DNA of 64,000 bases from Silvibacterium bohemicum (lineage in GTDB: Bacteria > Acidobacteriota > Terriglobia > Terriglobales > Acidobacteriaceae). The notes below the pieces were generated by a model. The model ran no database searches. It worked only from the letters and a program-made list of their open reading frames with translations, and had not been told where the DNA came from. Shown in pieces: positions 9,295-18,323 of this stretch. A program made the translations under genes and the position numbers. Each line of letters opens with the position of its first letter. Position 1 is the first letter of the stretch. The stretch is from positions 682,001 to 746,000 of the forward strand of contig NZ_LBHJ01000020.1 of NCBI RefSeq assembly GCF_001006305.1, read 5' to 3'.

Positions 9295-9684
9295 ATGCTG
9301 AAAACCGGAATCCTCAATCCAGCTATCAATTCCCTGCTCAGCCGCGTGCGGCACACCAACACGCTGGTGATCGCCGACCGTGGATTTCCCTTCTGGCCGC
9401 AGATCGAGACCATCGACATTTCGCTGATCGACGATGTTCCGCGCGTGCTCGATGTGCTGCATGCAATCCGAGCGAATTTTGTCGTCGGTAGAGCTTTCAT
9501 GGCGGAGGAGTTCCGGCAGAAGAATTTCCCTGCAACCGTCGACAGCTTTCTCGGCGCGCTGCAAGGCGTTGAGGTGAGCTACGAGCCACATGTCGAGTTC
9601 AAACGCCGCGTGTCGCAGGCCATCGGATTGATCCGCACCGGCGACACGCTGCAGTACTCCAACATCATCCTCGAGTCCGCGTAA
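9295..9684 (+). CDS. RbsD/FucU family sugar mutarotase
   Basis: This 129-residue protein starts with LKTGILNPAINSLLSRVRHTNTLVIADRGFP, the pattern of RbsD/FucU pyranases and mutarotases; the histidine in RHTN is the family's catalytic candidate. Such enzymes interconvert sugar anomers after uptake. The wording is closer to RbsD (ribose pyranase), while the neighbour FucP suggests FucU-like use, so only the family is named. The gene begins 5 bases after fucP and is surely translated with it. Confidence 0.85.
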   Translation: MLKTGILNPAINSLLSRVRHTNTLVIADRGFPFWPQIETIDISLIDDVPRVLDVLHAIRANFVVGRAFMAEEFRQKNFPATVDSFLGALQGVEVSYEPHVEFKRRVSQAIGLIRTGDTLQYSNIILESA

Positions 9685-9705
9685 ATCGCACTAATTAAGC
9701 CTCGC

Positions 9706-10125
9706 TCACGACTTCTTGCCTTGAATGAAGCTCTCCGGAGATCCATCTTCGGGATTCACGAAGATGATGTCCTTCGGGTTGCGCCGGGGCGTGTCGATGG
9801 CGAGGAAGACCACCGGCTCTTCGATGATGGTGGGCAGCGCGTGAACGGTGTTGCGCTTGAAGACGAGAAAATCTCCCGGTGCAAACTCGCCTCCGTTCTC
9901 GGCCTCGCCCATCCAAAAGGTGCCTCTTCCGGAGAGCACATAAAGATGCTCATCGGAGCCTGCGTGATAATGAGGCGGCGTTTCTCGATAGACGCGAAAG
10001 ACGCGAGTGCTGGCCGTCTCTCCATCGGTCAGGTAGGTATCCAGCAGCAAGCTCTCAGCGTGATCTGGAAATGATTTGGCGATCTCAGGCAAATGAAAAC
10101 GTTGGTAGCTCGATTGTTCCGCCAT
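9706..10125 (-). CDS. Cupin-domain protein
   Basis: The 139-residue single-domain cupin has the metal-binding motif PPHYHAGSDEHLY (two His, one Glu-like Asp/Glu region) and the second-strand histidine in NTVHALP. The C-terminus is lysine-rich. Such small cupins are dioxygenases, isomerases or sugar-binding proteins, and the substrate cannot be told. It converges on the mutarotase gene and is divergent from glpK; the 191 bases between it and glpK should hold both promoters. A GAAAGG site precedes the ATG. Confidence 0.85.
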   Translation of the reverse strand: MAEQSSYQRFHLPEIAKSFPDHAESLLLDTYLTDGETASTRVFRVYRETPPHYHAGSDEHLYVLSGRGTFWMGEAENGGEFAPGDFLVFKRNTVHALPTIIEEPVVFLAIDTPRRNPKDIIFVNPEDGSPESFIQGKKS

Positions 10126-10316
10126 AATGCCTTTCTTCTTGCGATAAAGCCTGCAGAGTGTCCCTGCGTCGATAGGTAATAGATGCCGAACGAGCCTTTT
10201 GGTCGTTCAAAAAGTGATTCGGAGTCGAGCATACGAGGCAGACTTGACGGACCAACTGCACTAAAGGTGTACTGCTTGCTGAGACTACGCTTCGATGAAA
10301 GAGCCTCTCTAGAAAT

Positions 10317-11813
10317 ATGAAATACGTTCTTGCGCTGGATCAGGGAACAACAAGTTCGCGAGCGATTCTTTTCGGGCACGATGGCTCCATCGCTGGCGTG
10401 GCACAGCACGAATTCAAGCAAATTTATCCCGATGTAGGCTGGGTCGAGCACGATCCCTACGACATCCTCACATCGCAGTTAACTGCGGCCGTCGAGGTGT
10501 TGGGCAAAGCACGGGTGCGTCCTCGAGATACGGTCGCGCTCGGCATCACCAATCAGCGCGAGACAACAATTGTCTGGGAGCGCGAATCCGGCAAGCCGGT
10601 CTATAACGCGATCGTCTGGCAGGACCGGCGGGGCGCGCCGCTCTGCAAGGAACTTGCAGATGACGGCGCTGAAGATACGATCCGCAAAAAGACCGGCCTG
10701 CTGATCGATCCTTATTTCTCAGCGACGAAGATCGCGTGGATTCTCGACAATGTGAAAGGCGCACGCGCGCAAGCCGAGCAGGGCAAGCTGGCTTTCGGAA
10801 CCGTCGACTCCTGGCTGATCTGGAATCTCACCAGCGGCAAGCGGCACGTCACGGACCGCACCAACGCCAGCCGCACCATGCTCTACAACATCGTCGAAGA
10901 CGGCTGGGATAACGAGTTGCTGAAGCTGCTCAATATTCCGGAGAGCATGATGCCGGAGGTTCATTGGTCGAGCGAGGCGCTGGGCCAGGTGACGACCTCC
11001 CTCGGCCTCGGTGAAGTGGAGATCGCGGGCATCGCCGGAGACCAGCAGTCCGCGCTCTTCGGCCAGCTATGCGTTTCACCGGGCGATGCCAAGAACACCT
11101 ACGGCACTGGCTGTTTTCTGCTGCAGCACATCGGCGACAAGTTCACGCTCTCCAACGAACGGCTGATTACGACGCTCGCCTGCAGCGTCGATAAGAAGCT
11201 TGAATACGCTCTCGAAGGCAGCATCTTCGTTGGCGGCGCGGTGGTACAGTGGCTGCGGGACAATATGCATTTCTTTCCGTCGTCGTCCGATGTTGAAAGC
11301 GTCGCCGCCTCGGTCGATAGTGCCGAGAACGTGGTCTTCGTTCCCGCATTTACCGGCCTGGGCGCGCCCCACTGGGATCCCTATGCGAGCGGATTGATCA
11401 TTGGCCTGCAGCGCAGCACGCAGATGGGACACATCGCGCGTGCCGCGTTGGAGAGCATCGCGTTTCAGGTCACCGATGTGCTCCACGCGATGAACAAGGA
11501 AACGCAGCAGCCCTTCCGCGAGCTGCGCGTGGATGGCGGAGCGGCGGCGAACGACATGCTGATGCAATTCCAATCCGACTTGTTGCAACTGCCGGTGCGG
11601 CGTCCCGCGGTGCTGGAAACAACAGCGATGGGAGCAGCGTATCTGGCCGGACTCGCCGTGAACTTCTGGAGCAGCACTGAGGAGATTGCCAAGCTGCGGG
11701 GGCAGGATACGGTCTTCGAACCGAAGGCCGATCCCAAACAGATGGAAGCTCGCCAGTCGAAGTGGCAGGACGCTGTGAAGCGCGCAGGCGGCTGGAACAA
11801 GGAGAACGCATGA
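10317..11813 (+). CDS. glpK: Glycerol kinase
   Basis: The 498-residue protein is a full-length FGGY-family glycerol kinase. It opens with YVLALDQGTTSSRAILF, the first phosphate motif, and shows ITNQRETTIVWER, TVDSWLIWNLTSGKRHVTD, TYGTGCFLL and GLGAPHWDPYA, all diagnostic of GlpK. It phosphorylates glycerol to sn-glycerol 3-phosphate in the cytoplasm. Its stop overlaps the glpD start (ATGA), and a glycerol channel gene follows, giving a complete uptake, phosphorylation and oxidation operon. Confidence 0.97.
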   Translation: MKYVLALDQGTTSSRAILFGHDGSIAGVAQHEFKQIYPDVGWVEHDPYDILTSQLTAAVEVLGKARVRPRDTVALGITNQRETTIVWERESGKPVYNAIVWQDRRGAPLCKELADDGAEDTIRKKTGLLIDPYFSATKIAWILDNVKGARAQAEQGKLAFGTVDSWLIWNLTSGKRHVTDRTNASRTMLYNIVEDGWDNELLKLLNIPESMMPEVHWSSEALGQVTTSLGLGEVEIAGIAGDQQSALFGQLCVSPGDAKNTYGTGCFLLQHIGDKFTLSNERLITTLACSVDKKLEYALEGSIFVGGAVVQWLRDNMHFFPSSSDVESVAASVDSAENVVFVPAFTGLGAPHWDPYASGLIIGLQRSTQMGHIARAALESIAFQVTDVLHAMNKETQQPFRELRVDGGAAANDMLMQFQSDLLQLPVRRPAVLETTAMGAAYLAGLAVNFWSSTEEIAKLRGQDTVFEPKADPKQMEARQSKWQDAVKRAGGWNKENA

Positions 11814-13414
11814 AACGCGAAGAGATGATCGCTCGCATCCGCGAGCGTCGCGATCCGTGGGACATCGTCGTGATCGGCGGCGGAGCAACCGGCGCGGGCG
11901 TGGCCGTCGATGCCGCATCGCGCGGGTTTTCTGTCGTGCTGCTGGAGCGCGAAGACTTCGCAAAGGCTACCTCCAGCCGCAGCACCAAGCTGGTGCATGG
12001 CGGCGTGCGCTATCTGGAACAAGGCAACGTCTCGCTGGTGATGGAGGCGCTCAAGGAACGCGGCATCCTGCGCCAGAATGCGCCTCACCTGGTGCATGAC
12101 GTGCCCTTTGTCGTACCCAATTACTCCTGGTGGGAAGCGCCTTTCTACGGCATTGGGATGAAGATTTACGACCTGCTGGCCGGAAAATACGGCTTCGGCA
12201 AATCCAAGCTGCTTTCTCGCGAAGAGACGCTGGAGCGTCTGCCCACGCTGCGCCAGGATGGCCTTCGCGGCGGCGTGGTCTATCACGATGGGCAGTTCGA
12301 CGACTCCCGCCTGCTGATCCACCTGATGGAGACGGCGGTCGATCACGGCGCGGTCGTGTTGAACTATGCTCCGGTCGTCGAGCTTCATAAGGATGACGAA
12401 GGCTTCCTCGACGGCGTCGCTGTAGTAGACAGTGAGACGTCGGAGCGCTTCCAGTTGCAGGCCCGCGTCGTAGTCAATGCAACAGGCATTTTTACCGACG
12501 AAGTGCGGCGCATGGCCGATGAGACGGCCACTACCATGGTCGCTCCGAGTCAAGGTATTCATCTGGTGCTCGACCGATCGTTTCTGCGCGGCAACACCGC
12601 AATCATGGTGCCGCACACCAGCGACGGCCGCGTGCTCTTCGCGATTCCCTGGCACGAGCATACGGTGGTAGGCACGACGGATACTCCGATCGAGCAAGCG
12701 TCCTATGAGCCGCTGCCGTTTGAGCAGGAGATCGAGTTCGTGCTCGAAACAGCGCGTGAATATCTGAGCCGTCCGCCGAAGCGGGAGGATGTTCTCAGCG
12801 TTTACGTTGGCATTCGCCCACTGGTGAAGGCGGCCGGATCGGATAGCCAAAAAACCTCGGCGCTGTCGCGCGACCACACCATCCACATCGACCCCTCGGG
12901 ACTGCTCACCATCGTCGGCGGCAAGTGGACCACGTATCGCCACATGGCGGAAGACGCCGTAAACCATGCGGTCACGCTGGGTAAACTCGCGGATACACCA
13001 TGCGCGACCGAGAACCTGCACATTCATGGCTACGAAGAGAATGTGAACATGGCGAAGAATCTCTGGGTCTACGGATCGGACGCAGAGAAGATTCGCGAGC
13101 TGGCCAGGTCATCGCCGGAGCTGGCCGAGCAGCTTCATCCCGATCTTCCCTACATAGCGGCAGAGATCGTATGGGCGGCGCGGTTTGAGATGGCGCGCAC
13201 CGTCGAAGATGCGCTGGCGCGGCGCACACGAGCTCTCTTCCTGAATGCACACGCGGCCATCGCCATGGCGCCGAGGGCCGCTGCGCTATTGGCCGCGGAG
13301 CTAGGCAAGGACGATGCGTGGATAGCAGCAGAGGTGAAGAGCTTTCAAGCTCTCGCCGCACAGTACACCCTTCAAAAAACCGCTGTACGCGAGAGCAATC
13401 TCGTCGAGAACTGA
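11810..13414 (+). CDS. glpD: FAD-dependent glycerol-3-phosphate dehydrogenase
   Basis: The 534-residue flavoprotein has the dinucleotide motif DIVVIGGGATGAGVAVDAASRG (about 19-40), the GlpD signature STKLVHGGVRYLEQG, and the substrate-domain motifs VVGTTDTPIE, GIRPLVK and GGKWTTYRHMAEDA. It oxidises glycerol 3-phosphate to dihydroxyacetone phosphate at the membrane and passes electrons to the quinone pool. The start ATG overlaps the glpK stop, so the two are translationally coupled. Confidence 0.96.
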   Translation: MKREEMIARIRERRDPWDIVVIGGGATGAGVAVDAASRGFSVVLLEREDFAKATSSRSTKLVHGGVRYLEQGNVSLVMEALKERGILRQNAPHLVHDVPFVVPNYSWWEAPFYGIGMKIYDLLAGKYGFGKSKLLSREETLERLPTLRQDGLRGGVVYHDGQFDDSRLLIHLMETAVDHGAVVLNYAPVVELHKDDEGFLDGVAVVDSETSERFQLQARVVVNATGIFTDEVRRMADETATTMVAPSQGIHLVLDRSFLRGNTAIMVPHTSDGRVLFAIPWHEHTVVGTTDTPIEQASYEPLPFEQEIEFVLETAREYLSRPPKREDVLSVYVGIRPLVKAAGSDSQKTSALSRDHTIHIDPSGLLTIVGGKWTTYRHMAEDAVNHAVTLGKLADTPCATENLHIHGYEENVNMAKNLWVYGSDAEKIRELARSSPELAEQLHPDLPYIAAEIVWAARFEMARTVEDALARRTRALFLNAHAAIAMAPRAAALLAAELGKDDAWIAAEVKSFQALAAQYTLQKTAVRESNLVEN

Positions 13415-13426
13415 GGAAATTTGGGA

Positions 13427-14155
13427 ATGCGTTCTCCGATGCTTGGGGAGTTCATGGGCACGCTGGTCATGATTTTGCTGGGCGACGGCGTTGTGGCGGG
13501 AGTACTGCTGAAGCGCAGCAAGGCCGAGAACTCCGGTTGGCTGGTCATCACCACAGCCTGGGCCTTCGCGGTGCTCTGCGGCATCTTCACTGCGCTTCTC
13601 TTCGGCAGCAGCGATGCGCATCTGAATCCTGCGATCACCTTGGCGGCGGCGATCCAGCGCCACGATTTCTCCAAGCTGCTCCCGTATGCGGCAGCACAGA
13701 TCGCTGGGGCTTTCTGCGGCGCGGTGCTGGTGTGGCTCTTTTACCTATCCCATTGGAGCATCACCGAGGACGCCGATGCGAAGCGCGGTGTCTTCTGCAC
13801 CTCTCCGGCGATTCGCAATTACCCCGCAAACTTGTTCTCGGAATGCGTCGCGACCTTCGTGCTGGTACTGGTCATCGGCGCGATGAGCTCGAAGCTGGTT
13901 TTATCCAGCGGCGCGCCGGCCGGATTCGGCCCTTACCTGGTGAGCTGCCTGATTTGGGGCATCGGCCTTTCGTTAGGCGGCACGACCGGCTACGCACTCA
14001 ATCCCGCTCGCGATCTTGGACCGCGCATCGCGCACGCGGTCCTTCCCATTGCCGGCAAGAGCCATTCTGATTGGGCTTACGCGTGGGTGCCGATTCTCGG
14101 ACCCGCGATCGGAGCCAGCGCGGCTGGATTCGTTCTGTACCTCATCGGTGCTTAA
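13427..14155 (+). CDS. glpF: MIP-family channel, glycerol uptake facilitator-like
   Basis: The 242-residue channel has six membrane spans and both NPA boxes, HLNPAITLA after helix 2 and ALNPARDLGPR after helix 5. The aspartate after the second box (NPARD) is the residue that marks glyceroporins rather than pure water channels. It lies 12 bases after glpD, with GAGGAAAT upstream of ATG 13427; a TTG at 13421 is an alternative start. It ends the glycerol operon and converges on the GH3 gene with 12 bases between the stops. Confidence 0.92.
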   Translation: MRSPMLGEFMGTLVMILLGDGVVAGVLLKRSKAENSGWLVITTAWAFAVLCGIFTALLFGSSDAHLNPAITLAAAIQRHDFSKLLPYAAAQIAGAFCGAVLVWLFYLSHWSITEDADAKRGVFCTSPAIRNYPANLFSECVATFVLVLVIGAMSSKLVLSSGAPAGFGPYLVSCLIWGIGLSLGGTTGYALNPARDLGPRIAHAVLPIAGKSHSDWAYAWVPILGPAIGASAAGFVLYLIGA

Positions 14156-14167
14156 ACCGTCTTTATC

Positions 14168-16771
14168 CTATTCGTTTACCGGCGTGGTGATCGCTTCCGG
14201 AAGCTGAATCGTCGTCCTCTGCTGAATATTCTGCGATGAGTCCCCGAGCAGCACAGTGTAAGTCCCCGCGTCCGCGTGCCAGGAAGATGACTTCACGTCG
14301 TAGTAGCTGAAGCTGCGTGGATCGAGACGCAGCGCGACGTGCTTCGTCTCACCCGGCTGCAATTGGACCCGCTCAAACCCTTTGAGCTCCTTCTCCGGCC
14401 TTTCAATCGCCGCCTTCGCTTCCCCTGCCGCCTTGGCTTCTCCGACATAGACCTGAGCCACTGTCGCACCTGCGCGCTTCCCGGTATTTGTAACATCGAA
14501 GGTTACGTTATATCGGCCGTTCCCCGCAGCCTCCCTTTTCAGTCCGCTAAACGAAAAGGTGGTGTAGGAGAGGCCGAAGCCGAATGGAAATTGCGGCTCG
14601 ACGTGGTTGTGCTCGTAGCCTCGGTAGCCCACGAAGATGCCTTCACGATAGACGACCTTGTTCGTGCCGGGATCGGGATAGTAATTGTTGTAGCTGGGAT
14701 TGTCGGTGATCTTCTTCTCCCAGCTGATCGGCAGATGGCCGGAGGGATTGTCCTCCCCGAAGAGCAGGCGCGCCGCGGCGGTTCCGCCTTCTTCGCCCGC
14801 ATACCAGGTCTCGAAGATGCCCTGCACTCGATCTTTCCACGCGGAAACATCGACGCTGCCGCCTGACGTGATCATGACGATGGTCTTCTTTCCGAGCGCC
14901 GCGATCTGCTGAATAAGTTGTTCTTGTCCCACAGGAAGTTCGAAGCTGCGGTCGCCGCCCTCCGATTCGGACGCGGCGTTGAAGCCGACGGCGAGGATCA
15001 CGGCATCGGCTTGTGACGCCATTTGCAGCGCATCCTTCTCGACGATGGTATCGAGAGGAGCGATTCCCACCCGCATGCCGGAGACCGAACCCAGCTGCTG
15101 CGAGAGCTGCTCCAGAACTACCTTGTGCGGTGCTTTGCTGAGCTCCATCGTGGCCTGGTTCAGGATGAACTTGGGTACGACTGAGCTGTCGAAGACCACC
15201 GCATCGTCAACGAGCAGCCGATACTTTCCATCTGTCTGGACGAAGACGGCATACTTACCGGCTTCTTGCGGCGTATAGTAGCCAACCCACCGGCTGCTGG
15301 TAGTGGGGCGAGTGTAGGGATTCGTGCTCTTATGCGCGGTGAGTGCGTTGAGCTCCTGTTCCTCCGGCTCGCGACGTGTCGAACCTGCGGCCCACAATCC
15401 AGATTCGGTGGTCGTGCCGGTGACGCCTCCCTGGAGATCGGCCTTGGCGAAGGTGGTGTGCTCCACTCCCGCAGTCGTGCCCTGTGCATCGGTGGTGAAG
15501 TGAGTGAGGCGCGACATCTGGTTCACGCTATAGAGGCCGCGTGCATACAGCACATTGGTGCGCTCGCCGAGATAGTTGCTCACGCCTACGAGCAGGTTGG
15601 TATTCGCAAAGCTCACCACTTCTCCGCTGCCGCCGCCAGTGGTGATGGTCTGGGCCGCGGTCGGTCCGATGATCGCAATCGTCCTGATTGCATTCTTATC
15701 CAGCGGCAGGATGTGATTTTCATTTTTGAGCAGCACCGCGCCTTCGGTCGCACCCTGCATCGAAGCGGCGCGGCCCTCCAGATTGTAGCGCGGGATGTTG
15801 GTATCGAGCTGCGGACGGTCGAGCCAGCCGAAGGCCACGGCAACGCGCAGGATGCGGCGCACTTTGTCGTCAATGGTCGCTTCCGTGACGGTTCCATCTT
15901 TCAGAAGAGGAAGCAGCTTCTCGCGGTCAAAGTACACGCCGAAGGGCATCTCGAGATCGAGGCCTCCGTTCGCGTCTGCGGCGGTATCGTAGGTCGATAC
16001 CCAATCGGACATCATGATGCCGGGAAAGTGCCACTGCCCTTTGGCCACATCGATATTCAGCTCGCGATTCTGCGTCATGTGCTCGCCGTTGGTCAGATTG
16101 TAGGAGTCCATGATGGCGCCAACCTTGGCTGTTTTCACTGCGGCTTCGAAGACCGGCATGTAGATCTCGCGCAGGGTCCGCTCGTCGATCACTGAATCCG
16201 TATCGTGGCGCAGATACTCGGAGTTATTTCCCAGGAAGTGCTTCACCGTCGCGGAGACGCCCTCCTGCTGCACGCCGCGGATGTAGCCGACCGCGATGCC
16301 GCTGGCCAGAAATGGATCTTCGCCGAAGTACTCGAAGTTGCGGCCATTCATCGGCGCGCGATAGATGTTCACTCCGGGACCGAGAATGAAAGCCGCGCCG
16401 CGCGAGCGCGCATCGCGCCCGAGTTGCTGACCAATGCGCAATGCCAGCGCGGGATCCCACGATGCGGCGAGGCCAATTCCTGCGGCGTAGGCAATGGTGG
16501 GTGCAGGGATGTGCGCACCTACGGGTCCATCCGCCATTTGAAAGTAGGGAATGCCGAGCCGCGGAATCGCGTGCGTGCGAAACGGCGTATCGCCCCCGAT
16601 CAGATCGATCTTCTCCTCGATGGTCATTTTGGCGAGAAGATCGTCGACCCGCTTCTCGACCGCCTGAGGATCGCTAGCTGCGGGCTGCGCATGAGATGGA
16701 AGGCCGGCTAAGGCGAGGATTCCCACTGCCGCGAGGCTGCGGACGAAAAAGATCGAACGGCGCATGAACAT
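14168..16771 (-). CDS. Secreted glycoside hydrolase family 3 with PA14 insert
   Basis: The 867-residue protein has a signal peptide (about 1-28, cleavage after SHA). The GH3 N-terminal barrel holds TVKHFLGNN (K177-H178) and GIMMSDWVST, whose Asp256 is the catalytic nucleophile by family rule. The (alpha/beta)6 sandwich begins near GAVLLKNENHILPL; a PA14-type carbohydrate-binding segment (about 460-560, with YAVFVQTDGKYRLLVDD) is inserted in it, and a fibronectin-III-like domain closes the protein (about 750-855). This is the usual layout of beta-glucosidases of the KmBglI type. The ATG has GGAG 8 bases upstream. Substrate is probably a beta-glucoside or beta-xyloside. Confidence 0.92.
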   Translation of the reverse strand: MFMRRSIFFVRSLAAVGILALAGLPSHAQPAASDPQAVEKRVDDLLAKMTIEEKIDLIGGDTPFRTHAIPRLGIPYFQMADGPVGAHIPAPTIAYAAGIGLAASWDPALALRIGQQLGRDARSRGAAFILGPGVNIYRAPMNGRNFEYFGEDPFLASGIAVGYIRGVQQEGVSATVKHFLGNNSEYLRHDTDSVIDERTLREIYMPVFEAAVKTAKVGAIMDSYNLTNGEHMTQNRELNIDVAKGQWHFPGIMMSDWVSTYDTAADANGGLDLEMPFGVYFDREKLLPLLKDGTVTEATIDDKVRRILRVAVAFGWLDRPQLDTNIPRYNLEGRAASMQGATEGAVLLKNENHILPLDKNAIRTIAIIGPTAAQTITTGGGSGEVVSFANTNLLVGVSNYLGERTNVLYARGLYSVNQMSRLTHFTTDAQGTTAGVEHTTFAKADLQGGVTGTTTESGLWAAGSTRREPEEQELNALTAHKSTNPYTRPTTSSRWVGYYTPQEAGKYAVFVQTDGKYRLLVDDAVVFDSSVVPKFILNQATMELSKAPHKVVLEQLSQQLGSVSGMRVGIAPLDTIVEKDALQMASQADAVILAVGFNAASESEGGDRSFELPVGQEQLIQQIAALGKKTIVMITSGGSVDVSAWKDRVQGIFETWYAGEEGGTAAARLLFGEDNPSGHLPISWEKKITDNPSYNNYYPDPGTNKVVYREGIFVGYRGYEHNHVEPQFPFGFGLSYTTFSFSGLKREAAGNGRYNVTFDVTNTGKRAGATVAQVYVGEAKAAGEAKAAIERPEKELKGFERVQLQPGETKHVALRLDPRSFSYYDVKSSSWHADAGTYTVLLGDSSQNIQQRTTIQLPEAITTPVNE

Positions 16772-16883
16772 AGGAACGGCTCCGGGCTTAGAAGAATGCG
16801 AAATTCTGGGAATGGATAGCCACTATACGGGACGCTTGATTTCCCGCACAAGTATACCGGCTGCGATTCTTGCCGGGCCGCGG

Positions 16884-18323
16884 CTACTGTCTGACCGAGC
16901 GGCGGGGAAGGATGATCGACATGCAGGTGCCGGAGCGGGAGGGCTCAGTACAGCTGCGCACCCGCAGGCGTCCTCCATGTTCGTGGACAATGGTCGAGGA
17001 CAGCCAAAGCCCCACTCCGGAGCCTTTAAGCGCCTTTGTGGTAAAAAAGGCTTCGAAGATCCGCTTCCTGTTCTCGCTCGGAATTCCGAGGCCGCGATCG
17101 GCGATGGTGACGCGCACCTCCGGCTCCGCCGTTCTCTGACCGAGGCTGCTGGAAGAGATTCTGATCCTTATCTCTCCGCCTATGCTCGAAGCCTCGACCG
17201 CATTCCGCACCAGGTTGGAAAATACCTGCCGCAGCTGTGCCGGGAACCCCTGCACCAGCAGCTCGGAATCCCATTCTTTTCTGAGTTGAATCTGACGGTC
17301 GACGAGGGCTCGGTTGTTCAACGCCAGCACGTCATCGATGAGATCGGAGATACGAATATCCACCGGGGTGCTAGATTCGCGATGAAAAGACAAAATCTGT
17401 CTCGAGATGCGGGACACGCGTTCGAGTTCTTTGGCCGTGGCATTGATGTAAGTGCGCGCCGTCTCCGGCTTGTCGAGCGAATTCTGCAATAGGTATGTGA
17501 GGTTGGTGATCGCTTCCAGCGGATTGTTGATTTCGTGCGCAATCGTATGCGCCATGCGGCCGGTCGCCGCAAGCCTTTCGCTGGCGAGAAGCGCCTCTTC
17601 CGCCCGCTTCTGCGCGGTTGTCTCCGCGATAATGAGGATGCCTCCGGTGGCTTCGTCCTGAGAGACGATCTGATCCAGACTCAAGCGAAAGAAACGCGAT
17701 CCGGCCTGTACTTCGCGGGGAAGGCGGACCCCTTCCTGTTGCAGATCGAGAGCGAAACAGCTGCGCACCAGATCCTCGAGAGAGGAATTCTCGATCTCTC
17801 CATAGGTGCGGTCCAAGAGCTCAACCATGGCGCGATTGCAACGCAGAATCGTGCCGGAGCGATCCAGGATGGCCACCCCCTCGCTCAACGCATCGAAAGT
17901 GGCCTGCCATTGCTTCGCCGCCGCTTCCGCCTGCGATTCGGCGCGATGCATGCGAACCAGCGATCGGACGGTCGCCACCAGCACCACGGGATCGGTGGGT
18001 TGGATAAGGTAGGCATCCGCGCCGCTCTCCAACGCATAGAGCTTGCTTTCGTTGCTTAGGAAAGACGCCGACAATTGGAGAACGGGGATGTGCCTGGTAA
18101 GGGAGTTGCCTTTGATCCTCCGGCACACTTCATATCCAAGGATGTCGGGAAGTTTGACGTCGAGAACAATGACGGCAGGCAGCTTCTTCGCGAGTTCCAA
18201 CGCCTCTTTGCCGCTCGCGGCTTCGATGATGGTGAAACCTGCGCGAGCGAGAGCGTGAGTGGTGGTATATCGATTCGCCGCTCGATCATCGACAACCAGG
18301 ACGGAAGTCGATTCCGATGTCAC
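16884..18323 (-). CDS. Response-regulator/PAS/histidine kinase
   Basis: The 479-residue cytoplasmic signalling protein has a receiver domain (about 7-125, phospho-acceptor Asp55 in VIVLDVKLPD), a PAS domain (about 140-240), a HisKA domain with His263 in IAHEINNPLEAI, and an HATPase domain with DRGLGIP and GSGVGLWLSS. The receiver has Gln108 (YLIQP) where most receivers have the conserved lysine, so its phosphorylation chemistry may be altered. No membrane segment is seen. The GTG start overlaps the stop of the upstream kinase gene, which makes it the last gene of the stressosome operon and a likely partner of that kinase in a phosphorelay. Confidence 0.9.
   Translation of the reverse strand: MTSESTSVLVVDDRAANRYTTTHALARAGFTIIEAASGKEALELAKKLPAVIVLDVKLPDILGYEVCRRIKGNSLTRHIPVLQLSASFLSNESKLYALESGADAYLIQPTDPVVLVATVRSLVRMHRAESQAEAAAKQWQATFDALSEGVAILDRSGTILRCNRAMVELLDRTYGEIENSSLEDLVRSCFALDLQQEGVRLPREVQAGSRFFRLSLDQIVSQDEATGGILIIAETTAQKRAEEALLASERLAATGRMAHTIAHEINNPLEAITNLTYLLQNSLDKPETARTYINATAKELERVSRISRQILSFHRESSTPVDIRISDLIDDVLALNNRALVDRQIQLRKEWDSELLVQGFPAQLRQVFSNLVRNAVEASSIGGEIRIRISSSSLGQRTAEPEVRVTIADRGLGIPSENRKRIFEAFFTTKALKGSGVGLWLSSTIVHEHGGRLRVRSCTEPSRSGTCMSIILPRRSVRQ

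Noticed and set aside
11465-13027. A 520-codon frame antisense to glpK/glpD
   Set aside because: Same reason; both glp genes are certain from motifs and cover it fully.
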